From the NCBI GenBank assembly GCA_030141605.1, contig JAQGDQ010000295.1:186001-250000 (forward strand): a stretch of 64,000 bases of DNA, written 5' to 3'. The stretch comes from Tubiluchus corallicola (lineage: Eukaryota; Priapulida; Priapulimorpha; Priapulimorphida; Tubiluchidae). Below the pieces are notes generated by a model that was given only the letters and a program-made list of their open reading frames with translations, did not search any database and had not been told where the DNA came from. This document shows, piece after piece, positions 1 to 12,146 of this stretch; position 1 is the stretch's first letter, and each line of letters opens with the position of its first letter. A program made the position numbers and the translations under genes.

Positions 1-347
1 CAGTCGACCCTCGTTAAACCGGACCCCGTTAGCCCGGATATCGGATAAGACGGACGTCATCCGTGGCAAAGGAAACTGACCGATTTCCGTCCGAGCCGGA
101 GCGCTAAACACAACACGGCCTACCAACTGTACAATAATTTCTTTATCCTCACATGTTAACTATTTTAAAGTAAGATACAGTATAGTATATAGTGCACAGT
201 ATATAGTGCAATGTATATAGGCCTTATTAAGGTGATTATTCTTGTATGATATAGACCATATATAGGCATATCGGATAAATCGGACAATCGGCTAAACCGG
301 ACCAACCCCCCCTCCCCCCATTAGTCCGGTTTAACGAGGGTTGACTG
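1..347. mobile_element. Pogo/Tigger-type MITE
   Basis: The window opens on ACCCTCGTTAAACCGGAC preceded by CAGTCG, and the inverted complement of this end lies at 323-347 (GTCCGGTTTAACGAGGGT then TGACTG). The two roughly 25-base ends differ at one position, and a TA follows at 348-349. CAGT-starting ends with TA target duplication are typical of pogo/Tigger elements of the Tc1-mariner superfamily. The interior has repeated CGGATAT/CGGATAA motifs and no coding frame, so it is non-autonomous. The left TA lies outside the window. Confidence 0.8.
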
Positions 348-584
348 TATTTTGTTTCTGAAACAAGTTGGCTCGTCAGTTTTCTTGCAAGTTACTGCAA
401 ACTAAGTGAGAACTGCTGAGTGTTCTTGTGCAAAAACTTGCGAAGGGACTTGCAACGCCGTTCACACTTGCGAGTTAACTCTCGGACAGAACTTGTGCAA
501 GAACATGTGAGAAAGCTCTCTAGTCTGAATGTGTCATTATATCTACCCAGCCCGCTTGCACTGTGTCCATTTTCTGTATTTCAG

Positions 585-3500
585 ATTTCAATTGTACAGC
601 TCGAATTGATTAACATCGGTCTGTTCTTTGCCGTGTTTTTTGGGTGAGTACACGAGTGGTTGTAATCTGTCAATTTTAATTGCAGATTTCCTGTCAAGAG
701 TACAGTCTGAACATTAACGTACTGGAATTCTTCATAGTTTTTTTCTGGTAAGTCAAGATAACAATCAAAAAGAAAAAAATGTGCTATTAATCCCAAAAGC
801 CCTTGACCTCTGTCTGATGTTGATCAAAACAGTTCCAAATGAATAAACTAAAACATCTTTAAAGCCTTTACTAGATTTTGCATCATTAAATATGCATAGA
901 TAGAATTAAAATAAAGGTAATTGATGTACAAAAAGCCCTTTTTCAAGTTTTTCATTAAAACAGATATTTTGGAGTCTATTGTGGGCTACCAATATATATA
1001 TGACTTTGAAAAGAAGTTGCATATCGTTAAGTATGTACACTGAAGAAGGATCCGGAATATGGTTTCGAAAATATCTGCTTTCTTTTTGCTAAAATTGTTT
1101 GAATAAAAAACTGCTTGAATGTCCATGTATCTGTCAATTATATCTATTCTAATTCTACAACAGCTTTACAAATTGACTTTCAAGTCTTTTTAAACTAGCA
1201 GCTGCAGCTACATTACATTTTACTGAATAAAATAATGTTAAAAATTGTGAATCATGTAGAGATTTAAGCTGTGACTTATTTAGGACGCATATATTCTGTA
1301 GCCATAATTATGTTTAATTTTATTCTGATAATGCAAAATGTGTTAATGTCGTAAACATCTCCAGAGAGATTGGACACTAATCAGCTAAACCCCTAACTGT
1401 AATTGTTGTATACAGCTAGAAAATAGCAAACTGCTTACAAACAACTGAGATCCAAACTGTTTACAAACATACGAGTTAAACTAGTAACAATACTATAAAT
1501 TAGTAAATCAAAGTTTTCACAAAGTGAGCCACGTGTGTAAGATTTTTAAGTTATCTGAAATGTAGGTTTTTGTGGGTGCTAAGACCTTTTAACTACAGAG
1601 AACATGGCTTAAGCTCTCCTGTATTTCATGCATTGCTTGCACCTCATTAGGGTAGTAGTAACTCCCTCTGTTTTCACGTGCATTTTTTTCTAAACTGAAA
1701 CCCAAGCAGTGCAAATCTGTGGCTTTCTTCCAGTTTTGTTTCCCACTCTCTAAATCGTGTTTGAGGGGGAGGTGTTGATTGTTGTTAACTGTTGTTGATT
1801 GCATTAACTGATCAAAATTAGAATTTTGACTATGTTTAACCAACTATGTGCACAATTTGCTTTAAGTATCATGATTTAATATTTAATAATTATTGCTGTT
1901 TTTAATTTTATTATTTTTGCTTACAGCTGCTTTTTGTCATTGTTGTTGATCTCGGCTATCGTGTGGAAAGTAAAAGACAAATATGAACACTACCGACGTC
2001 GACAGGTAAGACATTGGAACAGGTGAAACGTCCATGTGATGCAAGCTATCTTCCTCCTCTTTTACAATTCACTGCAAATATTATTTGTTGAAAAAGATTC
2101 ACAAACTTATAAATGAAAATGCAATATAAAGATATTTTTAAGTATTTGACATAATTTGTTTAACCTTGACCTTTGACATATGGAGCTGAAGTCAACAGTG
2201 ACCTTGATTAATTTCTTTAACCTTGACCTTTAGACATACTAATCTGAAATCAAGAGTGACTTTGGATACTCTACTCGATGCACGACACTCAGTCAAAATA
2301 ATGTGCTTCATGTAAACAAGTCAACGAACAAAATTGGTTTCTAAGTTTGGTCATGAGGTGAAAGGTCACATATCTCATAACCTACTTTGCTTCCATTTAG
2401 AGAATGGTAATTGAAATGGAAAAGATGGCAAGCCGACCTGTAGGACAGATATTTCTGGAAGTACAAGAAAACCACTTGGGGAAACATGGCATTCCTTTTG
2501 AGGATAACGATAGCGGTTATGCAGAGGTGTCGCCATCAAGATCGACGATATGTTCAAATACTCCATCTCTGGAAAAGGTTTTTGGCTATTTATTTTTGTT
2601 TCACGATTAGGGCAATAAAACTGTGTCAACAATCTTCATTATAATTATTACTCCCAGTAACCAATTATAAACTTGAAACTTTGTTTGGTTTTTTGACCTA
2701 GTCTGTATACCTTAAAGAAAAAAGCTGCAACAAAGTAGAGACTTTCCATTTTTTGGTAATTTATGAATTACATGTATTTTAATAGATTGTCAAATCTATC
2801 TAAGCCTACAAATTCTATTGTTGTAAATGTGAGGTGGCAATATGTTGTACTGATGCACAGATGTGATTACTTGAACAACATTTTACATGTATTATATCAA
2901 TGTCAATTGCATTTTTGCCTTTTAATGCTCTTTTTCTCATTTTTCACAATCCACTTGAGTGAAATAAAAACTGTTTCAGTTCATTTTTAGTCATGTCCAA
3001 CTGTGTCTTCTGGTCTTAGTTTGCAAACACTACATTTTGGTATAGGATGAAAGTAACTTTGAGAAAAGTTTTCAAAATTCGATGTTATTCTGAGTTACTT
3101 TTGTATTTTATTGCACTATTTGCATGTAGAGGTTTTTGATATAGATTGCTAGAGATGTGACTCGTTCACTGTAACAACAATGACAGTAATATACATTCTG
3201 GTGGGCTCTCTCTCCGAACAGTGGTCCTGACCAAGGATTATGGAGGTCATTTAGTGAAACATGTGGAGTGAATGCACCAAACACACCTCCACAGCTGACT
3301 GTGATCACAAAGAAAATTAAAGATATTCAATAAGTGCAATGTCGATTTCACTGTATGAAATTTCTAACACTTGTTTCTTTGCTTTGTGCTGTTGAACAGA
3401 CTCGTATATATTCTAACTTTCCTTCAATTCACATTTCAGCATTCAATGTCAGGCTCATATACTGCATTAGAAATGTGTGCAGACGAATCAGCTGGAATCC

Positions 3501-3685
3501 TTTCAACTGTAATACAATTACCAACGGGCAGGCGACCATATGCACCATACAATCAACCCGGAATCACCTTTGGGTCGACACTTGTGCGAACACGAAAATC
3601 AGCTTCTGGTGCGATTGACGTTTTAACAAAAGACGCTAAAGGAAAAAAGAAAAAGAGTAAAAAAGTGGCTGAAACAAGAACATGA
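585..3685 (+). CDS. ATRN: Attractin-family receptor, C-terminal exons (5' part outside window)
   Basis: Partial gene. Exons 585-643, 1927-2005, 2401-2577 and 3440-3685 join in frame (phases 2, 0, 0) into 186 residues ending at a stop; the ectodomain exons lie upstream of the window. Exons 1 and 2 make one membrane helix (FFGCFLSLLLISAIVWKVK) followed by basic residues HYRRRQ. Exon 3 starts RMVIEMEKMASRP, the juxtamembrane motif shared by attractin, attractin-like 1 and MEGF8. Exon 4 carries LSTVIQLPTGRRPYAP and ends in a Lys-rich tail, matching the attractin C-terminal block (VFVRLPRG...PPPGQSGLA). In vertebrates these type I membrane proteins act with the ubiquitin ligases MGRN1/RNF157 through the MASRPFA motif; here the motif reads MASRPVG. 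The helix favours ATRN/ATRNL1 over MEGF8. Family assignment is strong, exact orthology less so. Confidence 0.85.
644..1926 (+). other. Attractin intron
   Basis: Phase-2 intron with GTGAGTA donor and TTACAG acceptor, splitting the codon inside the membrane helix. It is AT-rich; I see no other gene or recognisable element in it. Confidence 0.6.
2157..2270 (+). repeat. Imperfect tandem duplication in an attractin intron
   Basis: TTTAACCTTGACCTTTGACA near 2159 recurs as TTTAACCTTGACCTTTAGACA near 2217. Each is followed by CTGAARTCAA...AGTGAC, giving two diverged units of about 58 bases. No coding potential. Confidence 0.55.
2578..3439 (+). other. Last attractin intron
   Basis: Phase-0 intron with donor AAG|GTTTTT, weaker than the other donors in this gene, and acceptor CACATTTCAG. 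No recognisable element. Confidence 0.55.
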
Positions 3686-3756
3686 TTTTTTAGAATTTAT
3701 GTTGTTTGCTTTTATTGTAATTATTACCAACGTTTGTACTTTTACTAATTTACAAA

Positions 3757-3762
3757 ATAAAA
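3757..3762 (+). terminator. Poly(A) signal of the attractin-family gene
   Basis: AATAAA lies 72 bases after the stop codon at 3685, in AT-rich 3' UTR. Another AATAAA is present near 4054, so alternative 3' ends are possible. Confidence 0.5.
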
Positions 3763-6700
3763 ATGCACTGGGGGTTTATAATAGATGTGAAATTGCCTCA
3801 AACTGCTTTATTTAAAAACAGTTATGGTTCTAGAGCATTTAACTGTTGTAACACGTCTAGTCTTTATGAGTACATCTTGTTTATGTGAGTTCTTAATTAC
3901 CATAGTGCCAAATGTTGCACACTAATTGTTCTAAAGCCATGATGTTCATTACCAACAGTGTAGACTGTGTATTTAATAGAAAGTAATATCCATGATTTAA
4001 AGTGCCCTTTGTGTAAGTATATTGTTTGATTGTAAATTATAAGTTTTAATGTGAATAAAACAATATATGTTAAAGAGTTATAGTATCCGTCCCCTTAGCT
4101 TCAGGTATGGTAAGTGGCATTAGATTTAATCTTTTTTAAAATTTTGAAGTGGATACTGCTTATAGAGCTTAATAAAAAGAAATGTGAATTAAAATGTGCC
4201 AAAATGATGTATTTCTCTGAATTAGTCTACTATGTTATATATTAACTAGTCCTCGATAGTAGGAATTACTGGTTTGATTTATTTAGGCAACTTATGATAG
4301 CAAAAGTAACTTATTTATCTTGCTTATTATTTTCTGACTGGATGATTATATTTCTTAAGTCATGTATTCATGTTTTATTAGTTTTGAATACCAACGAAAT
4401 TGTGCTGTGATTTTTTTACTGATACGTACGGTGACTTAATGATGGTGCTGAGATTTTAGTGAAGATTTAATTTCTGTGAATAAGGAATTTGTTGTGTTAC
4501 AACGGTAAATTATAACTTTATGTCTAATCCCAGAAATGTGTAGTCAATCGTAATTTCTGTGATAAGCATTTTTATGACCATTATTTTGTAAAATTTAGGC
4601 CGCGGTTTATCAAAGAGGTCCGATGCACGGTAATACAAGTCAGCTTAAGACCAACTCAGTAACTGACAATAGCTGAAGTCACTTGTTGTGCGTGATACAG
4701 ATAGAAAATGAAAATCTGCTAGGGGCGTGGTGATATCAAAATGCAACATCTGCCACAACCAGTGAATAATTAGTAACAGAAACTTATATTCTTGAAAAAA
4801 ACATACAGACCTGCCAACTCTCATGCATTAATCGTGTGTCACGCATTTTAGATCTTTCACACACACCAAATTTCAGTTCACAAGCAATATTTCCCAACTT
4901 CATACGTAAGTTTGCAAATCGCTGGCTTCCTTTGTCCTCAATACCAACCACTTCACAATTAGTAGTACTACTATCAAGTAGTGTTCAAGAGTCTCACGAT
5001 GTATATTGCACTAAAGGGTATTACAGTTATTGAAAATTTAGCACTTTTGGGTGCTATTGAGCTTTTTCATGTGTACAAGAACATATTTATATATAAAGCA
5101 CAGTGAACTGCAATAGTAGCATAAGAAAGTTTCATGTCTTTTGCCTTCATTTTTAGCAATTTGATTTTGATATCGAAAAAATGCAAACATTTCTGGGGCA
5201 TAATTGGCCTCCTGGATCCTTACAGGTAACGAGATGCTCCCCGGGCTTCTACATTTCATGCTCATATTTACATCAAATGGTTGTCAGATCTGAATGCGTG
5301 CAGCCTACCATATACATAATTTTTTTAGCATTGCAATTTGCAAAACTGATCTATTCCTGCCATTGATATTTCAGTTACTAGTAATCAAAAGACCGTGGTT
5401 TTGTTAGTTGTCTGTTTCTTATGCTAAATCAAAACATCATATGCTCGTTACACTAAAAGGATTATTGTGTTTTTGTACAATCTTTGCAGTTACTCATTTG
5501 GCCTTTAAGATACATATTACTGTACAGTTCAGAGCCCTATGATATAGTTCACAGTTTTTCTCAGGAATTTATTTTTATTAACTAATTATTTATAATTATT
5601 GTGTTTAGATTATTCATCAATTAAAGAACAAGCCATAATTATTAGGTTATTCAAATTATGAAAAAGAAAATGCATGAAAAGCTGGGACTGAGTTTGGACT
5701 TAAACCAGAGACCTTTGGATTATCAGAAGGCTGGACTACACATCCTCTTGTTAACTAATCTAATTGGGTAATGATAGGTTCTCGTGTGAGTAAACTCATT
5801 CATGGAAAGGTTGGATTGGTCAGTAAACCATCAGGACTGAATTAAGACTTGCTATGTTCTCAAGGGTGTGTGTGTGGTATAGCGGGTTATGGCATTGAAC
5901 TTGCAGTCAAAAGGTCACTTGTTCAAATCCAGCTGTCCTGGCTTTTTAATATCTCCTCTGTTTTGGTTAAGTCTGGCTTCAAAAATTTAAGAACTGTGGT
6001 TGTACGTCATTATTTTTCCAAAGCTTTGCAACAATAAAAATTTGTAAAAGTGTCTTAGTGAGATGAACTTGTAAAATGCATTTATAAAGTACAGTATATT
6101 CTTATAAAAAGTTAATTGCTCATACCAATGTGTACATACCATATAGAAATTGCCATTGGGACTAACTTAAGGCAATGGTGTAATTCTGTATAAAGTACAA
6201 TGGCTAGACAAGGGGCACATTAAAACCAGCTAAAGTAAGTTTCATAAAAGTATTGATTTTTTGTTTCATTTCATTTGTTTATAAGGGATTATCTATAAAA
6301 GTTTACAAGACCAACTCTACTGCTCAAATAGTCAAAAATAACTACACTTACTCTCTCTATATATACATACATATACATGTATATCCATATAGGTAGCACA
6401 ACAGTACAATGAAATGAGTTTCAAGGGACCATGAAAGTACTATGTTGTCCTACCTATTCATTGAGTAAATTGCATTTCATACTTGCCAGTGCTCATTTAA
6501 AAGCTCTAAGATATAGTACAAAACTTCACATTAGTTTCAGAGCCAGACATTTCACATAAAACTGATTAGACAATAAAATTACAGTAACAAGAACAGTAAA
6601 CCGAATGGCACAACGTATATTTGTTCATATTTACAATACAATTTGAACATGTTGTACGTAATTAAATGTAATAGCAGTAGCACTTTAATTATACACAGTT

Positions 6701-8137
6701 ACTCAAATGCTCATAGTAATTATGGACAAGCTAGCATAAAAATATGTACAACATATGCATATAATCACATGTAAAATGTATGATTATACATTTTATGATT
6801 ATTGTATAATGTACAATACAATATAAGACAGTCACCATACATGCATGATTATCCTGAAAGACTGAATCACAGTAAACTGTAAACTCGCGATCACTCTGGG
6901 GACTGAAAAATTCGTTACAGTTATGCGAAAGTACGAACTAGAAGATGTTCATAAGAAAACGAAATCGAGTCGCTTATCAAGTTCGGGCACTATACAGCCT
7001 GTAAAAATGACAAACTGAGCCTTTAATCAAATGAAATATCAAACAATTTTTATGAATAATCAAAAATAAAATGACTGCTCCACTTCTATTGTAATCGGAG
7101 TAGCATGGTTAATAAAACTCGGCAATAATATATGTGTGCTTGCATAGCAAAATCATCCATAAGTCGGCAATTAAATGTTTCTAGTTATTCACATATCCTG
7201 AATCTTCATTTCATAAGGATTATTTTGATACCAAGATCATCACTCTATGTTATTTCTAAGCCGAGGTAATCCATGTTGAAGTTGAGGTGCATGCTATGCA
7301 CTGAAAAACATAATCTTGAGAAAATCCCTGTCAAAGTTAGCCATTGTTCTTTGTCACATTTCTACAAAACATTTAGCAACCGCACAAATGTTGGTTGCTA
7401 AGCACTTTGCAAGAGCACATTGAGGTTATGTTTAAATCCAGTAGATGGCTCTTCCTGATGAAGATCTGGGATTGGCAACAGAAAAAACCGGAAGCAAAAT
7501 TACTGCTTCCACGAGCTACTACCAGAGTTTGAAAATACAAGTTTTTCTCATTTGTAATACCAGTTTCTAGCCAGAGAAGTGGGTACGGGGTTATAAAATC
7601 AGATTCTTACTATTTTTTGAACATTTTCTTGATAATATGATGCTAGGATATAGAAGTCCAAACAAGTAGCAGTTGTTTTTACATAAAACAAAAATATTTA
7701 CATTTGAGCAAATTTTTGATGCATTCTACTTTGAAGCATCATAACGTAGTTTTAACTATGCCGACTTATGGACGGTTTTGGTTTGCAAGCACACATATTG
7801 TGATCTACATTACACCATGTTCGTTAAGCTATTGTGTACAGTGTTCTGCTAAGGTAATACAACGAACAATCTTAGCATTTTTGATGAAACTAGCAGTTAC
7901 AATCATAATGTGGTACACACTGTCACATAGGATTTCTCGTTTTAATAGGCTGTTCAAGATAGGCAAGGTAATTTCAGTCAGATTTTTAAGAATTGTACCA
8001 GAAATTCGGTTTGAGCCCGTGATAATGCGAATTACAGATTTTGACTTGTGCAATGTTTAGTAAAGGGAAAAACGAAAAGGAAAATTCGTTCCACAAGAAA
8101 CCACAGCAAATTTCCTAAATGTCCATCATTAACAATG
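3763..8137. other. Intergenic region between attractin and CaRF-like genes
   Basis: AT-rich. The only structured element I recognise is the tRNA-like inverted pair at 5655-5950. The motif ACCTGCCAACTCTCATGCAT near 4811, with CGTGTGTCACGCATTTT after it, looks like a dispersed repeat, but no second copy is present. The open frame at 7704-8060 is overlapped by an antisense frame and shows no family features. Confidence 0.5.
5655..5950. repeat. Fold-back element with tRNA-like arms
   Basis: Left arm near 5675-5740 (GCTGGGACTGAGTTTGGACT, AAACCAGAGACCTTTGGATT) read on the minus strand gives AATCCAAAGGTCTCTGGTTT then AAGTCCAAAC. The right arm near 5895-5948 reads GCAGTCAAAAGGTCACTTGT then TCAAATCCAGC and GGCTTTTTAAT. 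Both resemble an anticodon-loop to T-loop (B box, GTTCAAATCC) half of a tRNA, facing each other. The locus at 55670-55830 has the same layout. Confidence 0.45.
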
Positions 8138-10981
8138 TTAACTATACGCTAACGAGGTATTAACTACCCGTTTGTCCGCGTCATTGTGAGCGACACCTGT
8201 CACTCCTTCACTAGCTTCCTCACATTCTGAAAGATTCTTGAGCCTTTTTTCACTAGATTCCTTTTGCAAAGACAATTTTCGTTTCTTTGCAGATGAATTT
8301 AACATCGAGCTAGCTGTGCCATCTGCCACTGTTCCAGCTCTGAGAATGTTTACTGCTTTTTGCACGTGTTGCTTTGCATTTTGTAATGCAGTTTTGTCGC
8401 GACAGTTCTGTGCGAGAGCACTCGCCTCCTCAATAGCAGAGCAAAGGAGGGCCTGATATTTTTTCACTTTTGCCTTATTACGCACAGGTACCGCGCCAGT
8501 ATCCGTACCAGGGTTAAGTTCGTGATTTATGTGAGCATCTTTTGTTGCTACAAGAATGTAAAACCTTCGTAGTGACCTTACTTCTCTCTGTTCAATGGCT
8601 GTTTTTAATTTGTCCAGTCTATCTTGTCGAATTTGCCTTTGTTTCCACTTAGTCAATTTATCTGATACCCACGCACAGTAGTCAGGGTACAGTTCTATTT
8701 CCCGAATTTTTAGGCAAGCAGGGCAACCTTTTTTGATAGAATTCTGCCGCGGAGTTCGTCTCTCTTGGCTCTCAATGCAAGTAAGCTTATCCCCATTTTC
8801 CTTGTTATTTTTCCGCATTGAATGTTTATCGATTCCATACAAACACTGTTTATGAACTGTGCTCTGCAATGTAAATGGCACACCCGTATAAGGAATACGT
8901 ACAATGCCCAAATTGCTTTCCCACAGGAATTTTCCAGATACTGAATATCGCTGTTTTGTGGCTTTTGACTGACAATTTCTTTGCTGTCGACTTATGACAC
9001 AGTATTTTGCCCCAGTTTCTCTATACAAATCCTCCTCAAATTTTTCAAGGTTATCCTTTCCATCTATGTAACCTGTAAATTTTATACATACACACTAATA
9101 TAAAATAAGTTATCGTATTCAAATGAACTAAGTACTGGGTGTCAAGAAATGATAGCCCCATTGTAGTTAAAAGTAATCACAAGTAACCATAAATGTATTT
9201 TTTAATATTTTAATTAATTTTTTAATGTGGTTTTTAAAGCTTTTTCTACCCCTTATTGTCAGAAATATAAAATAAATGAAGTTCTTGAAGGAAAGTGTTT
9301 TGGCACCATTCCCATTGAAAAACCAGTACAAATCGTTCTCTGTCCATTTGTGTTCCCTTGAGCTATGAATAATGGTATTATTGCACGTTAAGACAAGTGT
9401 TCTTTACTCAAAATTTAATGTTTTTTCTCAAAAGTTTTGTCGGTTTTTACCTACTCTTTTTGTTTTTTTCCTGACACCCCTTAATACTTTAACAGTTTGT
9501 GCAAAAGTATATACTTGCATTTATGCTTTAATAATGATTGTGATAAGAAATTTAGTTTGCCATCATGTTCAAAGAAATTTGGATAACTTTCTTTTTGGTA
9601 TTTTTTCTTCACAACCTGATTCTTCCAGGTATTTTTTATATTAGGCTTCATATTTTCTAAGAGTTTAGTAGAGTATTCTTTTCACTATATCCTAATATTT
9701 TTCCTTTTGCAAGCATTCTGCAAACCGCTCACCATCCATTTTTTATTATTACGGATTTCTACTTCATTAATTTCTTTACCAGGACAGTGTTGGTTAAAAA
9801 GTGAACAAAACTTATGTAAAAACAGCTCCTAACTGACATTTGCATCATCATTACAATATTATAGCATCCCAATTTACTGCTAATAAAGCTTCTTTAAAAG
9901 CTGTAATTGTTTCATCATTTATGCATCGTTTAATCTTAGTCCTACATTTTCTTTCTCCGTTTACAGCGTTTTCACTAAGAATACCTTTAAAAATTGTAAA
10001 CACTAGTAAGTGGTCACTAACGTCTTGCAACAGAAGCCCACTTATTAATTTATCATCAAGACGTTTGTTAAGATATTATCAATAAAATGTTATCAGTATG
10101 ATAGCTCAAACTGCTTAGAAGCAATTTTATTGAATCTCATTAACTTTACTACTAAATTTTTTATCTGAAACCGTTAATGTTAAACATATGATTGCGTAAA
10201 AGTTTTAACCCCAGCTGCAGTAAACCGTGCACTGCATCAAGGGCTTCCAAACAGTTATGAACAAATTTGAAAATTTTATGCAAGTCACACAATTTATCAA
10301 GGTAGGCCTAAAAAATGCGTACTCCACTATTTAGCTACACGTTTCTTTTCCCCGAAGCACAGTTTTTTGATGTCTTTAGACAAAATCAGATTAAGTGAAA
10401 CAGGGCAATCAACTTAGGACCACATACCGCCCTAGAGTTTATAAGGCAACTCTTGTGTTGTCTAGAAAGGTGCATCATATAAAAATCACCAAATACAGTT
10501 ATACTACATATGCAATACAGTTGGCGAAAGGATGATCTGTCACGGGAACAGACACCTATTTAAAGATTTTGAATTTTAAAGCAACGATTTAACCAAAATT
10601 TACTCATTTATATAGCTTCAATTTAGTAATCAGTTTCATGACATATTTGTATTACGTCTAACATGTAACCCCAGCTATAATGTAATAAATTATTTTTTAG
10701 TGGCTTCAGTGTATCTGTCATGATCTCTACCAATGATTATGCATAAATGGATCGTGGACCAGTATGGTTCTTTTGAATACGCATTATATCTTTTATACTC
10801 TAATAGGTAATAAACTTTCATAGACACTTCATTTGAAGAATAAAGATAATTATAATTTATATATAACAACTGGGACTTCACCTTTCAAATAATTGCCTTG
10901 TCGACTAACAGCACGAAGCTGCTTAAAACAATTAGGAATTTCACATTTGGTTCTGATCTCACATTGAGGTGATTCTGGCAT
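8138..10981 (-). CDS. CaRF (ALS2CR8)-like zinc-binding protein, two exons
   Basis: Exons 10882-10981 and 8138-9072 (minus) join at a phase-1 junction (AAA G|GT TAC) into about 344 residues. The larger exon continues past the residue encoded at 9028 to a TTTACAG acceptor at 9073-9079. Visible order: an N-terminal CEIRTKCEIPNC segment; EKFEEDLYRETGAKYC; FLWESNLGIVRIPYTGVPF; QCLYGIDKH; GCPACLKIREIELYPDY; FYILVATKDAHINHE; then a coiled, Lys-rich tail with candidate nuclear signal SSAKKRKLS. The spaced C, C-x2-C and H-x2-H pattern with GVPF, YG-D and GCPA-IR-I-YP matches, from memory, the calcium-responsive transcription factor domain, which also recalls FAR1-type zinc fingers. A nuclear DNA-binding role is inferred. 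In-frame ATGs at 11017 and 11014, after a TAA, allow 12 more N-terminal residues. A transposon-derived gene remains possible. Confidence 0.6.
9073..10881 (-). other. Intron of the CaRF-like gene
   Basis: Donor AAAG|GTGAAG and acceptor TTTACAG on the minus strand, phase 1. It holds a degenerate LINE in the same orientation (9540-10510) and otherwise AT-rich sequence. Confidence 0.5.
9540..10510 (-). mobile_element. Degenerate LINE, endonuclease to RT-linker part
   Basis: On the minus strand, broken frames read VFGDFYM (about 10496-10475), HFIDNILTN, then ISGLLLQDVSDHLLVFTIF (about 10050-9985) and further down KKWMVSGLQNACKRKN and NFFEHDGKL. GDF and SDH with following hydrophobics are the late motifs of the AP-type endonuclease of non-LTR retrotransposons. 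The -W--GL---C--K-- block is typical of the linker before the reverse transcriptase. Several stops and frame changes show it is dead. Confidence 0.65.
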
Positions 10982-11156
10982 CTTTACCACCTGCCCTGTG
11001 TAGATCATCCACATCATTTATTTAATCGCTGAACTCAAAGCTCTCACTACATAAACAACAAAGAATTTTGGTAAAAAGAAATTCCTTCTACTTTCCTTTG
11101 AATTTTAGCAATTTTATTACTCTAAATTACTCTCGGGACTCACAGATAGTTATACT

Positions 11157-12115
11157 GTAGGGCGCTGAGTAATCCACTAGCCGAAGTAGGACACTTTCGG
11201 TAAAGCGCATGTGCAAAATTTGCGGAAAAGTTGTGTCGTATATGGCACCCCAAGTAGGGCACTCGCGATTTTTGTCGACAATCGATAATTATGATGACAT
11301 AATAAAGCATAAAACTGAATTTGTTTTACAGAAAAATTAACTTTATAATAATGATGGATGACTATTTACAAAATTAATGTGTTTTTACAATAGTATCAGC
11401 AGTATTATTAGCTCCATTAAAATCATCATATTGAACTAAAGTACCTATTGCTTTAAAGAGAGAAACAGTACTATGCACACAGTTATTACAGAAATAATTG
11501 CAAGTTTAAAAATGAGATAGATGCTGCTAAGCCTTCATAACACGAAAAGGTAATTTTTAACTTTTTAGAAAGAGCAAAGACATTTAGTTTTGATAATATC
11601 AATAATATTGTAACATGTAGAGAACTGTCGCACATGGCTTGCTAGCCCATAGGTCGCTAGAACATTTACTTATTAGAAAACACTTATTTGTCCAACAAGT
11701 AGTGAAACGGATCACCTACCTGTGAAGCGAGATAAAATAAAAAATTATATACTGTACCTTAAACAAATGCCGAAAACGCCTAAACAGTGGGTTTATTTCA
11801 CTTTAACAATATTAATATCGAAGCCAAATTTAATATTCTCAGTTCAACCAGCTCAGAATAAAATTCTTTTATTTCATCAGATGAATAATGAATTATTTGA
11901 CGTTTTAAATTATTATTATTATTACATAAACAAGGACAACGGACGGTGCCAGTACGCTTAACAACTCAATTCGCGACCTGTTTCTAGTGTCCTACTTATG
12001 CAGCCCATGTACGACACGTCAGACTTGGGCTAGCCCATGTACGACGCGTCCTACTTGGGCTAGCCCATGTAGGCCAATTGTCCTACTTCGGCAAATGGAT
12101 TACTCGGCCCAACAA
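11157..12115. mobile_element. Repeat family copy A with terminal inverted repeats
   Basis: The left end has GAGTAATCCACTAGCCGAAG followed by TAGGAC; the right end (about 12085-12112) is its inverted complement with two changes (ATTTGCC for ACTAGCC). Near the right end the motif GGGCTAGCCCATGTA is repeated. The interior is AT-rich with no credible protein. The low GC core and G/C-rich ends suggest a non-autonomous DNA element; superfamily unknown. Confidence 0.6.
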
Positions 12116-12146
12116 TACATTAAAACGCACTGTAGTAAAACTTCCC

